From Rhypophila decipiens (lineage: Eukaryota; Ascomycota; Sordariomycetes; Sordariales; Naviculisporaceae), in contig MU858045.1 in NCBI GenBank assembly GCA_033297075.1, forward strand, positions 124,001 to 188,000: a DNA stretch of 64,000 nucleotides, read 5' to 3'. Positions within the stretch are counted from its first letter, which is position 1. Each line of letters opens with the position of its first letter. Both the position numbers and the translations under genes were made by a program. This document shows positions 22,223 to 32,160 of the stretch, piece after piece. The notes under the pieces were generated by a model that was given only the letters and a program-made list of their open reading frames with translations, searched no databases and was not told where the DNA came from.

Positions 22223-23315
22223 TCAGAAATCCTCGTCCATCTCCTCCCCGCCGGCCCCTTCCTCTCCCTCGCCCTCATCCTCTTCGTCGTCCTCGTGGAC
22301 CGCATACGGAACAAAGCGAAAGTCCAAGTAATTATTACCGGCACCCTCCACCTCCACCATGAGCTGCATGTTAAGCACCCCCTGCCGGTCCCCTCTCAGA
22401 CTAACTTTGCTCGCAATGCGCATTGCCTCGGTCGCCGCCTTGATGGTATCAAACTTGAAGGTCTGGATCCATCTCTCCCTGACGGAAAACGTCTCAAACA
22501 GATCCTTGCCCTTAGCAAAGTCCACCGTCGACGTGCCCAGAGATCCTCCCGCGCTGGTGAGTCTCACGTACGGCTCTCTGCGAGACACGACAATGGTGAG
22601 CTTGTCCGGGGTTGTTGGCGCGATCTCGGCCAGGGCGTCTAACAGCCAGCGTGCCTGGGTGATGATTTTGAAGGAGAGGTCTCCCACGTCCCAGGGGATA
22701 TCCTCGGGTGCTTCGTCGACGTATGTGGTCAAGTCGCATGTAGTCTTGACGCCGGCTTCCTCGAGCACAACGCTGAAAGGGCCGCCCTCTTGCTCGTATG
22801 AGATGGAACAGGTTCCTGTCATGCCGAGGGTCTGGTTGCTGAAGGCATTTGAGTGGTAGTTTTTGACGTTACTCCGGTAAGGGTCGACATCAGCTCGAGC
22901 TTGACGGGTTGCGGCATCGGCTGCCCCAAAGATCTGGAGCGTCTCGAGCAAGGCGGGGAGAGATATCTGGAAACTGGCGACTTGAACCTCGTCTTCAGCA
23001 TCGTCCGAGTCAGAGTTCGCGTCGTCTCTATGGGCCGGTAAGGGAAATTCGGTGGTGTAGCTCGTGAAAAGATTCTTGTCCCAATGCGCGACTCCTAAAA
23101 CACTGGTTACTGCATGTACTCGGCTCGGGTCCATCGTCTTGCTTACCTGACATTACACGGTTATTGTCAGCCGAGAACCGAATGCCGCCTTCGGAGACAT
23201 CAACATGTATTTTAGTCGTGAAACTGAGCGATTTGAGTAACTGATAAAGCGGCCGAGTGGAGCTGGCAACCGCTCGGAGGAGAGGACGGTGAGGATCGGA
23301 AATTGAACTCTCCAT
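22223..23315 (-). CDS. rad1: DNA damage checkpoint clamp subunit Rad1
   Basis: Subunit of the PCNA-like 9-1-1 ring (Rad9-Hus1-Rad1) that is loaded at damaged DNA and activates the checkpoint kinase in the nucleus. Two exons, 23147-23315 and 22223-23094, separated by a 52-nt intron (GTAAGC ... TTTTAG); splicing gives RVMS-GVAHWDKN, 346 aa. The N-terminus FTAVS-like LLRAVASSTRPLYQLLKSLSF followed by KIHVDVSEGGIRFSADNNRVM matches the first sliding-clamp repeat of the family. The middle has LLETLQIFG; the C-terminal half has ETFSVRERWIQTFKF and YLDFRFVPY. The tail is highly acidic (DEEDEGEGEEGAGGEEMDEDF), as in several fungal orthologues. The start lies only 166 bp from the stop of ost5 on the same strand, so its promoter must be very short or overlap the ost5 3' UTR. 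Confidence 0.92.
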
Positions 23316-23481
23316 CTTTGGGTTGATCTAAGAAGGAAATATTATATGTGAAATCGTATCAACCAGACGAAGGCTTTTGTTTGCACTCTTTTTGGTATGT
23401 TCTTTTTGTTTGTAAATGTCTATGATACAGAACCGGCTCGAGACCTGATTCTTACTTTGCTTGTGTATTGGGGGGTATCTT

Positions 23482-23850
23482 TTAAACGTAAACGCCGACC
23501 GCACAGAACATGTAAACCACGCCGATTCTGCGATTTGTTATTAGCCATAGGTTTTCGAGGTTGAGTCGAGTGGAGGATGGGAGGACATACGCAAAAGCCA
23601 GGGATGCCGGGACTCCGAGAACAGGCAGGTTGACAATGGAGCGATCTAGACAGCCATCTCGTCAGTAAAAGCAAAACATCAGCTGTAGAGTTTTCGTCGC
23701 CGAATACATACTGAGAGCAAAGGCGCCAGTCAATCCGAAGGCCAACACGATGAGTGAGAATCCGACCAGGAATTGAGAGCCTTTTCCGACAGTGGGGAGA
23801 AACGGGCTGCCAGACGCGGCGTGCCAGACCTCGAGCAACGCAGAATCCAT
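23482..23850 (-). CDS. ost5: Oligosaccharyltransferase subunit Ost5
   Basis: Small subunit of the ER oligosaccharyltransferase that N-glycosylates nascent proteins. Three exons: 23712-23850, 23591-23645, 23482-23527, with introns of 66 and 63 nt. Joining them gives a 79-aa protein with two membrane spans (about FLVGFSLIVLAFGLTGAFAL and LGVPASLAFAIGVVYMFCA) and the C-terminus VGVYV. Yeast Ost5 ends FGVYV and human TMEM258 ends VGIYV, and their lengths (86 and 79 aa) agree. Conserved-looking N-terminal SPFLPTVGKGSQF precedes the first span. I chose the ATG at 23848-23850 because it gives the family length. An in-frame ATG at 23923-23925 would add 25 residues (104 aa). The gene is unrecognisable in unspliced translation, so automated annotation may miss it. 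Divergent from gcn5. Confidence 0.85.
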
Positions 23851-24283
23851 GTGCTTGATCAGCTGTTTCGCTGGAGTTTTGGGATATGTACGAGAGAAGG
23901 CGACGATTTTATCGACTGAGTTCAATTGATCAAAGTGAAACGAATGGCCGAAAGTTTTGATGTTCGTACGAGTCTTTGGGAAAAGAAATGTCCCACCGAA
24001 GCTTCAATCAGGACAGCTTCACATCAGATGGGGAACGTGTTCGAATTGCGGCTAAAAGTGGATTAGCGTGCAGGTACGTACTGTTGCATCAGCTGGGGTC
24101 AGGCCCATGTCAGCCCTGCAGCTGCAGCCGTTATCCACTTTATCTTTGGAGCCTTCTCCGCAATGATCGCGGTGTCGTCAACTTTCGTGGATTTCCACCA
24201 AGCGCATTCAAACCATCAAACAATCACCCCAAGATCGTCGCTTTCCATCAATCCGCCATTGCGGGGCGGCACGTCTCATCAAG
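23851..24283. promoter_or_regulatory. Shared ost5 / gcn5 promoter region
   Basis: Only 433 bp separate the two divergent start codons (358 bp if ost5 starts at the upstream ATG), so both promoters must lie here. I see no obvious TATA box. Confidence 0.55.
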
Positions 24284-25593
24284 ATGAAGGAAGACAGTAA
24301 GTTGCCTGACCACTCGCTTGTTTTTTGGGAACGATTCAGTGCATATTTTCGCATCATTCCGTCTCTCCGACCCCTCTTCACCTGTCTTCGATTGCCACCG
24401 TTTGCTAACACAGCTTTCCGTCAGGCGCAAAGCGCAAAGCTACCGACGACCCTCCCTCACCTTCGGCTTCAAAGCGAGTAAAGCACAATGACTCTACCGA
24501 GACCGACCAGAAACCAAACATTCCCGCGATCCCTTTTCCCGAGAAACCGGCCGTGATCGAAGAACGAAATGGGGAAATCGAGTTCCGTGTTGTCAACAAT
24601 GACAACGAGCGGGAGAGTATGATCATCCTGACTGGACTGAAGTGCATATTCCAAAAACAGTTGCCTAAGATGCCGAAGGATTATATTGCACGACTCGTCT
24701 ACGACCGGACACATCTCTCCATCGCCATCGTCAAGAAGCCCCTCGAAGTTGTCGGCGGCATTACCTACCGGCCATTCAAAGGCCGCCACTTTGCCGAGAT
24801 CGTCTTTTGCGCCATCTCCTCGGACCAGCAAGTTAAAGGCTATGGCGCCCATCTGATGTCTCATCTCAAGGACTACGTCAAGGCCACCTCTGATGTGATG
24901 CACTTCCTCACCTATGCGGATAACTACGCCATCGGATACTTCAAGAAGCAGGGTTTTACTAAGGAGATTACTTTGGATCGGTCGATATGGATGGGTTACA
25001 TAAAAGACTACGAAGGCGGTACCATCATGCAGTGTAGCATGCTCCCGCGCATACGATATTTGGAGATGGGGCGTATGCTGTTGAAACAAAAGGAATGCGT
25101 CCAGGCTAAGATCCGTGGATTCAGCAAATCCCACATTGTTCACCAGCCCCCCAAGCAGTGGAAGAATGGCGTGACGCCCATCGACCCTCTCTCTATCGAG
25201 GCCATCCGAGCTTCAGGCTGGTCGCCCGACATGGACGAGCTCGCGCGCCAACCCCGTCACGGGCCTAATTACAATCAGCTCTTGCATCTGCTCAACGACC
25301 TCCAAAACCATGCGTCCAGCTGGCCTTTCCTCGTCCCCGTCAACAAGGACGACGTCGCCGACTACTATGACGTCATCAAAGAACCCATGGACCTCAGCAC
25401 CATGGAGTCGAAACTCGAGGCGGACCAATATGCCACCCCCGAGGACTTTATCCGCGACGCGAAGCTCATATTCAACAACTGTCGCAAATACAACAACGAG
25501 AGCACACCATATGCCAAGTCTGCCACCAAGCTGGAAAAGTTCATGTGGCAGCAGATCAAGGCCATTCCCGAGTGGTCTCATCTTGAGCCTTAG
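24284..25593 (+). CDS. gcn5: Histone acetyltransferase Gcn5
   Basis: Catalytic subunit of the SAGA/ADA co-activator complexes; acetylates lysines on histone H3 tails. Two exons: 24284-24296 (only 13 nt, MKED plus one base) and 24425-25593, separated by a 128-nt intron (GTAAGT ... TCAG). Product 393 aa. The N-terminal 55 residues are Lys/Ser-rich and disordered. The GNAT domain spans about 70-220, with the probable general base Glu near residue 129 (FAEIVFCAI) and the acetyl-CoA loop [11 protein letters not shown] at about 139-149. A linker follows, then a C-terminal bromodomain at about 290-390 with WPFLVPV (Trp about 304), [14 protein letters not shown] and KYNNE, whose Asn near 361 should bind acetyl-lysine. 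Domain order and size match fungal Gcn5. The frame ends at TAG (25591-25593) but remains open for another 132 codons; see the next feature. Confidence 0.96.
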
Positions 25594-25989
25594 AAGGGCG
25601 AAAGTGAGGAAACCACCGGGAAAGGTAGCAGCAGTGTGGCGACATCAGAAGATGCCAAGGATAGTAGCAGTGTGGCGACGCCGAAGAATACCAAGGGTAG
25701 CGCGAGCAGCGGCAGTGGGCGTAGGACCTCGGGCTTTGCGGCACCACCTGGATTCCGATATTATGATGGCATCTTGGTCCCTGATACTGGTGGAGTTAGT
25801 AGGAGGAAACCCAAGCCTAAAGCCAAAGTTGAGGGTAGTGGTACTCCCGGACCCAGCGGCGCCAGTGAGGATGGTGAATCTGTTGGCAGGAGGTCGATGA
25901 CACCATCTACGACACCCTCCAAAGCTGCTCCTGCGAATCCCAGTCGGCGTCCCAACTCAAAGAAGGGCGGGAAGCTTAGGTGTTTGTAA
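25594..25989 (+). other. In-frame coding-like extension behind the gcn5 TAG
   Basis: Directly after the gcn5 stop the same frame stays open for 131 sense codons and ends at TAA (25987-25989). The translation is Ser/Gly/Lys-rich: two imperfect in-phase copies of a 12-13 residue unit (SSSVATSEDAKD, SSSVATPKNTKG), then APPGFRYYDGILVPDTGG, then a basic, Ser/Pro-rich tail with RRKPKPKAK and RRPNSKKGGK. Codons mostly begin with a purine, as in real coding DNA, and composition turns T-rich immediately after the TAA. The first in-frame ATG is late (about 25897), so this is unlikely to be a separate gene. I found no good donor and acceptor pair to splice around the TAG. It is either an unusual 3' UTR, a C-terminal extension reached by readthrough or RNA editing, or a recent loss of the original C-terminus. 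Confidence 0.45.
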
Positions 25990-26897
25990 TTGTTATCATC
26001 ATTTTTTCGGATATTCCTAGGAGTTGATCAGGCGTACAATGGACCGGCGGGGCTGGAGTCATGAGCTAGGGTCCTGGGGCATGTCATTCAAGCAGGCGGT
26101 GCATTTTAAGGAGTCGGGAGTGTTATTATGGTTGCTTTACAGCCGGTGGCTTACATGATTTTATGCCAGCATAAATGGATGGACACAAAACAGGCTGGTG
26201 GACCAAAACATTTGCATGTCCGTCTTTTTTGACTTTTTGGGAGATTAGCACTTGATGGCTAGTAACACGATTTATTTGTATTTATTCATCCAACTTTGAC
26301 ACAGGAGAGATATCATCTTTACGATCATCTTGATCCTGTCACTGCTGCCTTTCAGGGAAACTCCTCCACAGAGGACCATAGAGCAAAAGAAATAGCCATG
26401 TCACATATGTAATATAAAGATTACCGACGTGTATCTGTGCGGTTGTATCTACTGAACTGAAGTCAACGTGTACTCGTCATTAAACTCGATACTATGTCAT
26501 TCTACTACACAGAGAGCCACTGGATTTTTCTCCCCTCCTTCTAATCAGCAATTCTACACATAGACTCATGTGAATTTGTAATGTATGCAAAATTAGATAC
26601 ATAATAATAGTGATAAGCTTTCGTGAGCGTCTACCTAGGCCTGAGCCCTATGGTGATTCAATCTTTCCTCGGCTTTGTGCCTGCATGTATCAACTTGCTT
26701 TCCCATTTTGTAATACAAGCTTCAACCGGTCCATAAAGAAAGAGTAAGGATACCTCTTTGCTTCGCGTCTTTCCATTCTTCTTGCCTTTCCGGCATTACC
26801 AAAACCAAAAAAAATGATTCGCCCATACAAATACAGCCATACTCACCCCCCCCCCCCCCCTCCCCATCATCATACGTATCCCCTCAGTCAAGACCGA
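25990..26897. other. Convergent intergenic region gcn5 / nup159
   Basis: About 0.9 kb of T- and A-rich DNA between two 3' ends; it should hold both 3' UTRs and polyadenylation signals. It contains a 15-base C run (26846-26860) but no gene-like frame. Confidence 0.6.
26846..26860. repeat. Poly-C run of 15
   Basis: Fifteen consecutive C, 37 bases past the nup159 stop, and thus a G run in the probable nup159 3' UTR. Such runs are error-prone in sequencing and vary in length. Confidence 0.85.
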
Positions 26898-29800
26898 TTA
26901 ATCGTCGTCTCTCAGCCTCGACACATTGGGCCCCGCCTTCTCCAGACTAGTAGCAAGAAGATTCAACATAGCCTTCCTCTTATCCGCCTTGGCCCTAATA
27001 GTCTTCTTCTCCTCCTCGGTAAACATGCTCACCTTCTTCCTCGGCGTCCCTGCGCGATAGGGACCAGGCGATGAGGTAGACTCTCTCATCATCCGCTCAG
27101 GGGACATGAGAGAGGCCCTCTTGGACGGCGTCGCCAGGAGAGAAGCACCACCCACAAACGGTGACCCCTCCCTACTTCTCGCCGGACTTGCACCATTCAG
27201 CCCAACCGAGCTGAACCGCAGGCGGCGCATCTGATTCTCCAGCACATCGATGTCGCCGCTTCGCTTCTCGGCCATGGTGGTCATCTTGTTGATGGTGCGA
27301 ATAATAGCTTCCACCGTGGGGACGGGTGCCTTTCCCGATGGCCCGCCGGCCGAGGCAAGTTTGGTCTTGAGCATGGTGAGCGCCTCCTCCGCTTCGGCGA
27401 GGAGGTTGCTAAAGTTCAAAAATGCTCTTCGCAGCTCGTTCTGCTGGGCTGACTGCTCCGCGCTCAGGGGGATCGACTTGGAGATGGCCACTTGGTCGGG
27501 GTCTGTCTGTGACAACATGAGCCGGCGGATATCTTCCTCCTTGGCCCGGAGCTTAACCAGATCCCGTGCAAGGGCGTGAATCGCTGCCTCGGTCTGTTCA
27601 ATGTCCTTGAGTCGACCATCCTCCAAGTCCGCGGCCAGCTCGTCGTCAATGATTTCACCTAGATCCTTTGCCTCGACGAGAATCCAATCATCGTCATTCT
27701 CGAGGTCTTCTTTGTGTCGGCCATCCTCGTGGTACTGGCTATGACCGAGAATGAATGCCTTCAATGATCGTGAATTCAACCCCAGTTTGTCAATCATCCT
27801 ATTGATATCACGCCACAGAGCTTCGCAGTGCACTGGAACATCCTCACGCCCAAGACGATCGTCAAGCTCCAGCTTCTGGTCAACCACAAGGAACTCGTTC
27901 ATATGCAGAGTTGGCTCGACCTCCGAATGAAGAATCTGTTGGATACCTTCATCTTCCGGATCGAAAAGCATCCTCTCTTCAGCCTCTCTCTTCTCTGCGA
28001 GCTTCCGTTGTGCTTGCACATTAGGGTCGACAGGCAGCGTCCGCATACTAGCAGCCAGTCCAGAGCCTGACTGTGGTTGTTGCGACCTCTTTCCAAGGAA
28101 TTGGGATGCAAGTCCAGGAGCGCTGACGGACCGAGCAGAGTCCCTAAAAATGCTCGGCCGAACAGCAGACCGAACCGGACTGGGTGATCGTGGACTAAGA
28201 GGCCCTGGCTTCGGGAAAAGGGGCGGTGCGTTCTTGATTTCGCCAAATAATGATGGGCGTCCCTCCACCTCGGAGCGGGAGATGGTCGAATAGGCGCTTC
28301 CAGCCATTCCCCCAAACGAGCTTTGCGGAGTGAAGCCAGGGGTCTGAGTGGGAAAGCCAGACGTAGGGCTGAGATCCTTGGCCACGTCCACACCACTACC
28401 TTCACTACCGTTGCCAGCGTCTTCCTCGTCGACCTCGTCTTCTTCGTCTGAGAACTCGCCTTCTTCAGAACTGCTCGGAGCAGGGGGGACCTTGAAGGAG
28501 GACTCGTTTGTAGGCTTTGCCAGGAAGTCGGGCGGCAAAGGCATGTCACTAGCTACCTTTTGCGTGGATTTGAGCGGCAATGGGGTTTCATCTGCAGGTG
28601 TTGACGCTTCCTCCTTAACAGCCGGAGTTTTAGACAAAAAGTCCGGCGGAAGAGGAGCATCGGTTGCTTTGGTGGGTGTTTGCAGAGCTGTATAAGGTGA
28701 GTATGAAGAATCTGAGGAAGAGGAATCGCCAAATGCAAATGGGAAGGTCGCCTTACTAGTTGTGTCTGGCGGAAGAGGAGCCTCGGGAATGTCCTTCAAG
28801 TTTACCTCGTCGTCCTCCTCCTCAGTCTTTACCTTTGGGGGTGAGCCAAAGATGTTTGATTGCGTTCCTGACCCAATGTAACCTGTACCAAAGAGACCAC
28901 CAGAGCCCCCAGAAGCAGGGGGCTTTGTGCCAAATAAGTTTGAGCCTGTGGAAGCAGATGCGGACTTGAAATCAAACTTTTGGGGTGCTGGGGTTGCAGT
29001 CGGAGTTGTAGACTCCTTCTCATCAAAGACGGACTTGGCCTTGTCTTGCGGTTTCGGTGCACCGCCAAAGAGTGAGGAGGTGTTCTCTTGAGGTTTAAAG
29101 GCAGAACCGAAGACTGAAGATGCCTGCTCCTCAGGTTTAGGCGTCGTGCCGAAGACCGACGACTTTTCCTCAGCCTTGCCGAAAATGGACGGTGTCTTCC
29201 CTTGATCGGCGATGCCGAACGGTGACCGAGATTTCTCAACAGGGGCTGGTGTCGGGGCATCCATGTCTTCATCTTTGGACTCAGCAGCCGGCTCTTCGGC
29301 AGCGTCCTTCAGTGAAAGACCGAAGCCGCCTCCAAAGAGAGACTTATCCTTGTCGCCCCCAGTCGGCTTCTCGTCATTGCTCGCGCTTGGGTCAGCCTTC
29401 CACGTAGAACCCAGAACAAATGGGCTCGAACCAAACGAAGGGGTGCTGTCGGCCTTTTTCGCAGAGGGTGGAGGAAACGCCGTATCGGAATCCATTGACA
29501 CCTCTGGCGCAGGTGAAGCAAATGCACCCCCGGATTTGGATCCAAAGACGCTAGCACCACTTGAGGCAGGGCCGCCTGATCCAAACGTGCCACCACTTCC
29601 TTTTGCGAGGCTCGCAAAGCCACCTGAGGTCTCGGGCTTTGCAAAGCTAGCAAAGCCGCCGGCGTTACCTGGCTTCGCGAAGCCTGCAAATCCCCCAGAG
29701 GTGCCTGGAGACGCAGCGGCGCCACTACCGAACAGCTTTCCAGGCGTGCCGGGGGCACTACCAAATCCAGACTGACCAAACGCTGGCGCCGCCGCTGTAG

Positions 29801-31376
29801 AGGTTGCTCCTCCCCCCCACACTGAGGTTTTGGCCCCTAGACCCAAGGATGGCTGACCAAAAGCAGATGGCTTTCCGAAGGATGAAGAGCCAAAATTGGG
29901 AGCTGCCGTCGGAAGGCTTGGCTGGCTGGCCGAGGAAGAGGAAGCAAAAGCGCCTGAAAGTGCTGAAGGGAGCGCGGTGGTGGTACTGGTACTTACAGGT
30001 TGGGCAGTTGGTGCAGGAGCATCCGTAGCTGTAATCTCTGGATAGGTGGTCCCAGAGCGAATGGAATCGTTGTAGACAACCCACCACGATGCGAGTACAC
30101 CTTCGTTGTTGAGAACCCAAAGACCTGGCAGAGGGCCTGGAGATTCCTCAATTTCGTCTGCTGGAATTGGTTTGTAGACCTTGTTCTTGCTAGAAAAGTC
30201 GAGGGCTACACCGATGGGATATGTATCCTCGAAGCTGTCACTCATCGGTAGCTGGGCTCTCCTAGAATCGTCGGCTAGCTCCGTGGTGGTGAACTCGCCA
30301 GTCACCGGGTTGTCGCTGGCTAAAGGTGTCTTGGACCGTGTCAAGAGCCCAATGCTCTCAGTGGCTGTAGAAGACACTAGAAGAAGATCTTGCAAATTCG
30401 GTGGGAAATCCTTCAACCTGAGTATTGTGTGATGTGGGACCTTGTCCGTTGTGAAGGGCTGGACAGGATCCGTCAACTTTTGGAATGTGAATGATGGGTT
30501 TTCGCCGGGCTGTCTTGTGATGATATGATATACGCCAGCATCTTGTTGGTTGTTGGCAATATGGACAACGAGAAAAACGTTATTTTCCAGCCAGCTCACA
30601 GAGCCAACATGGTAGTCGCCGAGACTTGGCGGCTTTGGTATATGCCCCTTTTCTGTGCCATCTGGAGTCATCTGATAGAGTGAACCGTCTGCCATACCAG
30701 CGACAAGCTGTTTGCCTTTGGTGCTCCATGCCGCACAGCTGACCTGCGAGCGTAGCGTCGGGCCATTTGCACCCGAGACAAGTTGCCTATCATCCAGATT
30801 GGCCATATATAGGTTGCCGTTGGTGGTGACGATGGCACAATGTTTGGCCAACTCGGGGCTCGGGTTTGGCACTAGACATCGCAAGGATTCATTGTTTGTG
30901 TTGAGCTCGAAAGCCGCCTTGGTTGCTCCGTCTGCGAGAGACTGGACGTCGTATACGGCCAGACCACCACCACTCTCGGCTGACAACAAAAGATATCGTT
31001 CGTCGGCGGTGAATGCAAGTTGGGAAATGCGAAATGGCAAGGGAAGCCTCGCTTGTGGTTCGAATGGCCGCACTTCGCTGTCGCCTGTCTTGGGGGCCTC
31101 GAATGCTTTCCGTACAGAATCGGTTGATGCAATGCAAACGGCGTCGGGGCCAGCGGCGGCTACAAGGCCTTTGCGCGACGCAATGCTGAGGAGTTGTGCT
31201 GTGGGAGAGGGGACATCAGACCATCGCGAGGTCAGTTGGACTTTGGCATCGCCGGCAAGAGTGAGAAATCCGAGTGTCTGTCGGTTGACCGTATGGTTAG
31301 CACAAGAGACATGGGGAGACAACGAGTCGGCCCAACTCACCTCGGTCTGGATGACCTCCAGATCGTCCCAAGCCAT
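26898..31376 (-). CDS. nup159: FG-nucleoporin Nup159 (Nup214 family)
   Basis: Cytoplasmic-face component of the nuclear pore, anchoring the mRNA-export helicase Dbp5 and forming the Nup82 complex. Exon 1 is 31341-31376 (MAWDDLEVIQTE); a 63-nt intron (31278-31340, GTGAGT ... CAG, branch GCTAAC) is followed by exon 2, 26898-31277; product 1471 aa. The intron has no stop and is a multiple of three, so naive translation runs through it. Residues about 1-420 have the hydrophobic, strand-rich pattern of a beta-propeller. About 450-850 is a Ser/Gly/Ala/Lys-rich region with many FG motifs (SFGKP, VFGS, LFGG) and a GGFASFAKP tandem. About 850-1000 contains an acidic linker and repeated PLPPDF motifs. 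The last 350 residues are charged and heptad-like, expected to form the coiled coil that binds Nup82. Order and length fit the family well. Confidence 0.9.
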   Translation of the reverse strand: MAWDDLEVIQTEVSWADSLSPHVSCANHTVNRQTLGFLTLAGDAKVQLTSRWSDVPSPTAQLLSIASRKGLVAAAGPDAVCIASTDSVRKAFEAPKTGDSEVRPFEPQARLPLPFRISQLAFTADERYLLLSAESGGGLAVYDVQSLADGATKAAFELNTNNESLRCLVPNPSPELAKHCAIVTTNGNLYMANLDDRQLVSGANGPTLRSQVSCAAWSTKGKQLVAGMADGSLYQMTPDGTEKGHIPKPPSLGDYHVGSVSWLENNVFLVVHIANNQQDAGVYHIITRQPGENPSFTFQKLTDPVQPFTTDKVPHHTILRLKDFPPNLQDLLLVSSTATESIGLLTRSKTPLASDNPVTGEFTTTELADDSRRAQLPMSDSFEDTYPIGVALDFSSKNKVYKPIPADEIEESPGPLPGLWVLNNEGVLASWWVVYNDSIRSGTTYPEITATDAPAPTAQPVSTSTTTALPSALSGAFASSSSASQPSLPTAAPNFGSSSFGKPSAFGQPSLGLGAKTSVWGGGATSTAAAPAFGQSGFGSAPGTPGKLFGSGAAASPGTSGGFAGFAKPGNAGGFASFAKPETSGGFASLAKGSGGTFGSGGPASSGASVFGSKSGGAFASPAPEVSMDSDTAFPPPSAKKADSTPSFGSSPFVLGSTWKADPSASNDEKPTGGDKDKSLFGGGFGLSLKDAAEEPAAESKDEDMDAPTPAPVEKSRSPFGIADQGKTPSIFGKAEEKSSVFGTTPKPEEQASSVFGSAFKPQENTSSLFGGAPKPQDKAKSVFDEKESTTPTATPAPQKFDFKSASASTGSNLFGTKPPASGGSGGLFGTGYIGSGTQSNIFGSPPKVKTEEEDDEVNLKDIPEAPLPPDTTSKATFPFAFGDSSSSDSSYSPYTALQTPTKATDAPLPPDFLSKTPAVKEEASTPADETPLPLKSTQKVASDMPLPPDFLAKPTNESSFKVPPAPSSSEEGEFSDEEDEVDEEDAGNGSEGSGVDVAKDLSPTSGFPTQTPGFTPQSSFGGMAGSAYSTISRSEVEGRPSLFGEIKNAPPLFPKPGPLSPRSPSPVRSAVRPSIFRDSARSVSAPGLASQFLGKRSQQPQSGSGLAASMRTLPVDPNVQAQRKLAEKREAEERMLFDPEDEGIQQILHSEVEPTLHMNEFLVVDQKLELDDRLGREDVPVHCEALWRDINRMIDKLGLNSRSLKAFILGHSQYHEDGRHKEDLENDDDWILVEAKDLGEIIDDELAADLEDGRLKDIEQTEAAIHALARDLVKLRAKEEDIRRLMLSQTDPDQVAISKSIPLSAEQSAQQNELRRAFLNFSNLLAEAEEALTMLKTKLASAGGPSGKAPVPTVEAIIRTINKMTTMAEKRSGDIDVLENQMRRLRFSSVGLNGASPARSREGSPFVGGASLLATPSKRASLMSPERMMRESTSSPGPYRAGTPRKKVSMFTEEEKKTIRAKADKRKAMLNLLATSLEKAGPNVSRLRDDD

Positions 31377-32160
31377 AATTGTTGCGATATAACCGCCTTC
31401 AGGGAGAGGACGAAGTTCTTATAAGCTACTCGTCAGCATCGAACGGTGGTGCGAGTCTTGATCCAGCTTCAGATGTTGGAGTTGCTTTCGGGTCGGGGGG
31501 TTAAATAGCTTGACAACAAAGAGACAAGAGTGACGCGCCACAAGGCAACCACACCAGTTCAAAAGAATGGATAGGTTGACTCAGTCCCAAAGTTTAAGAT
31601 GTTTCTCAAACGTCTCGTGAGAGAGCAAGATGCTGCAAAGAGCAACAGATAGATAAAGCAAGAGGACTAACCTTCAACTTAACCAACCAAGTGGCTAAGA
31701 TTGCCCAAAACGCGACGATTTTTCAGCCTGTCGTGAAGGAGACCTGCAACAAAGACCCCTGTCAGGAAACTAACTTTGGCAGGCGCGGATGCCAAGTTTG
31801 GGCTAGTTAGTCATCACGTGTGGGGGAGCTTGGGCCACCCGCCCTGCCGCCCCTGCTGAGCTGGGACCTGAGGACCTCTTTAGCGCGTCTGGTTGCTGAG
31901 CCCAGGAGGCTGAAGGCAGCTGTCTGGGGGTCGTCATCAGCTCCAATTCCAACACCACAATCTGCCATCCAAATCATCCCAACGAACAACCCGACCATTG
32001 CGAAACGAACCATCTTGAGAACGAGCTTCAGCTTCGACGACGACCGAACAAAACAGAATCGAGTCTAAAGCTCACCCATACATCCAATCCAATCCACCCC
32101 AACAAGCCCTTGAGTTGGAGTGAACACCTCCAAAGTACCAGTCCACCCAAAACCACCAAG
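31377..32160. promoter_or_regulatory. Shared nup159 / pup1 promoter region
   Basis: 784 bp between divergent start codons; both promoters must lie here. I saw no clear match to the yeast proteasome element GGTGGCAAA. The frames here (31807-32013 -, 31820-32068 +) are short and unconvincing. Confidence 0.5.
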
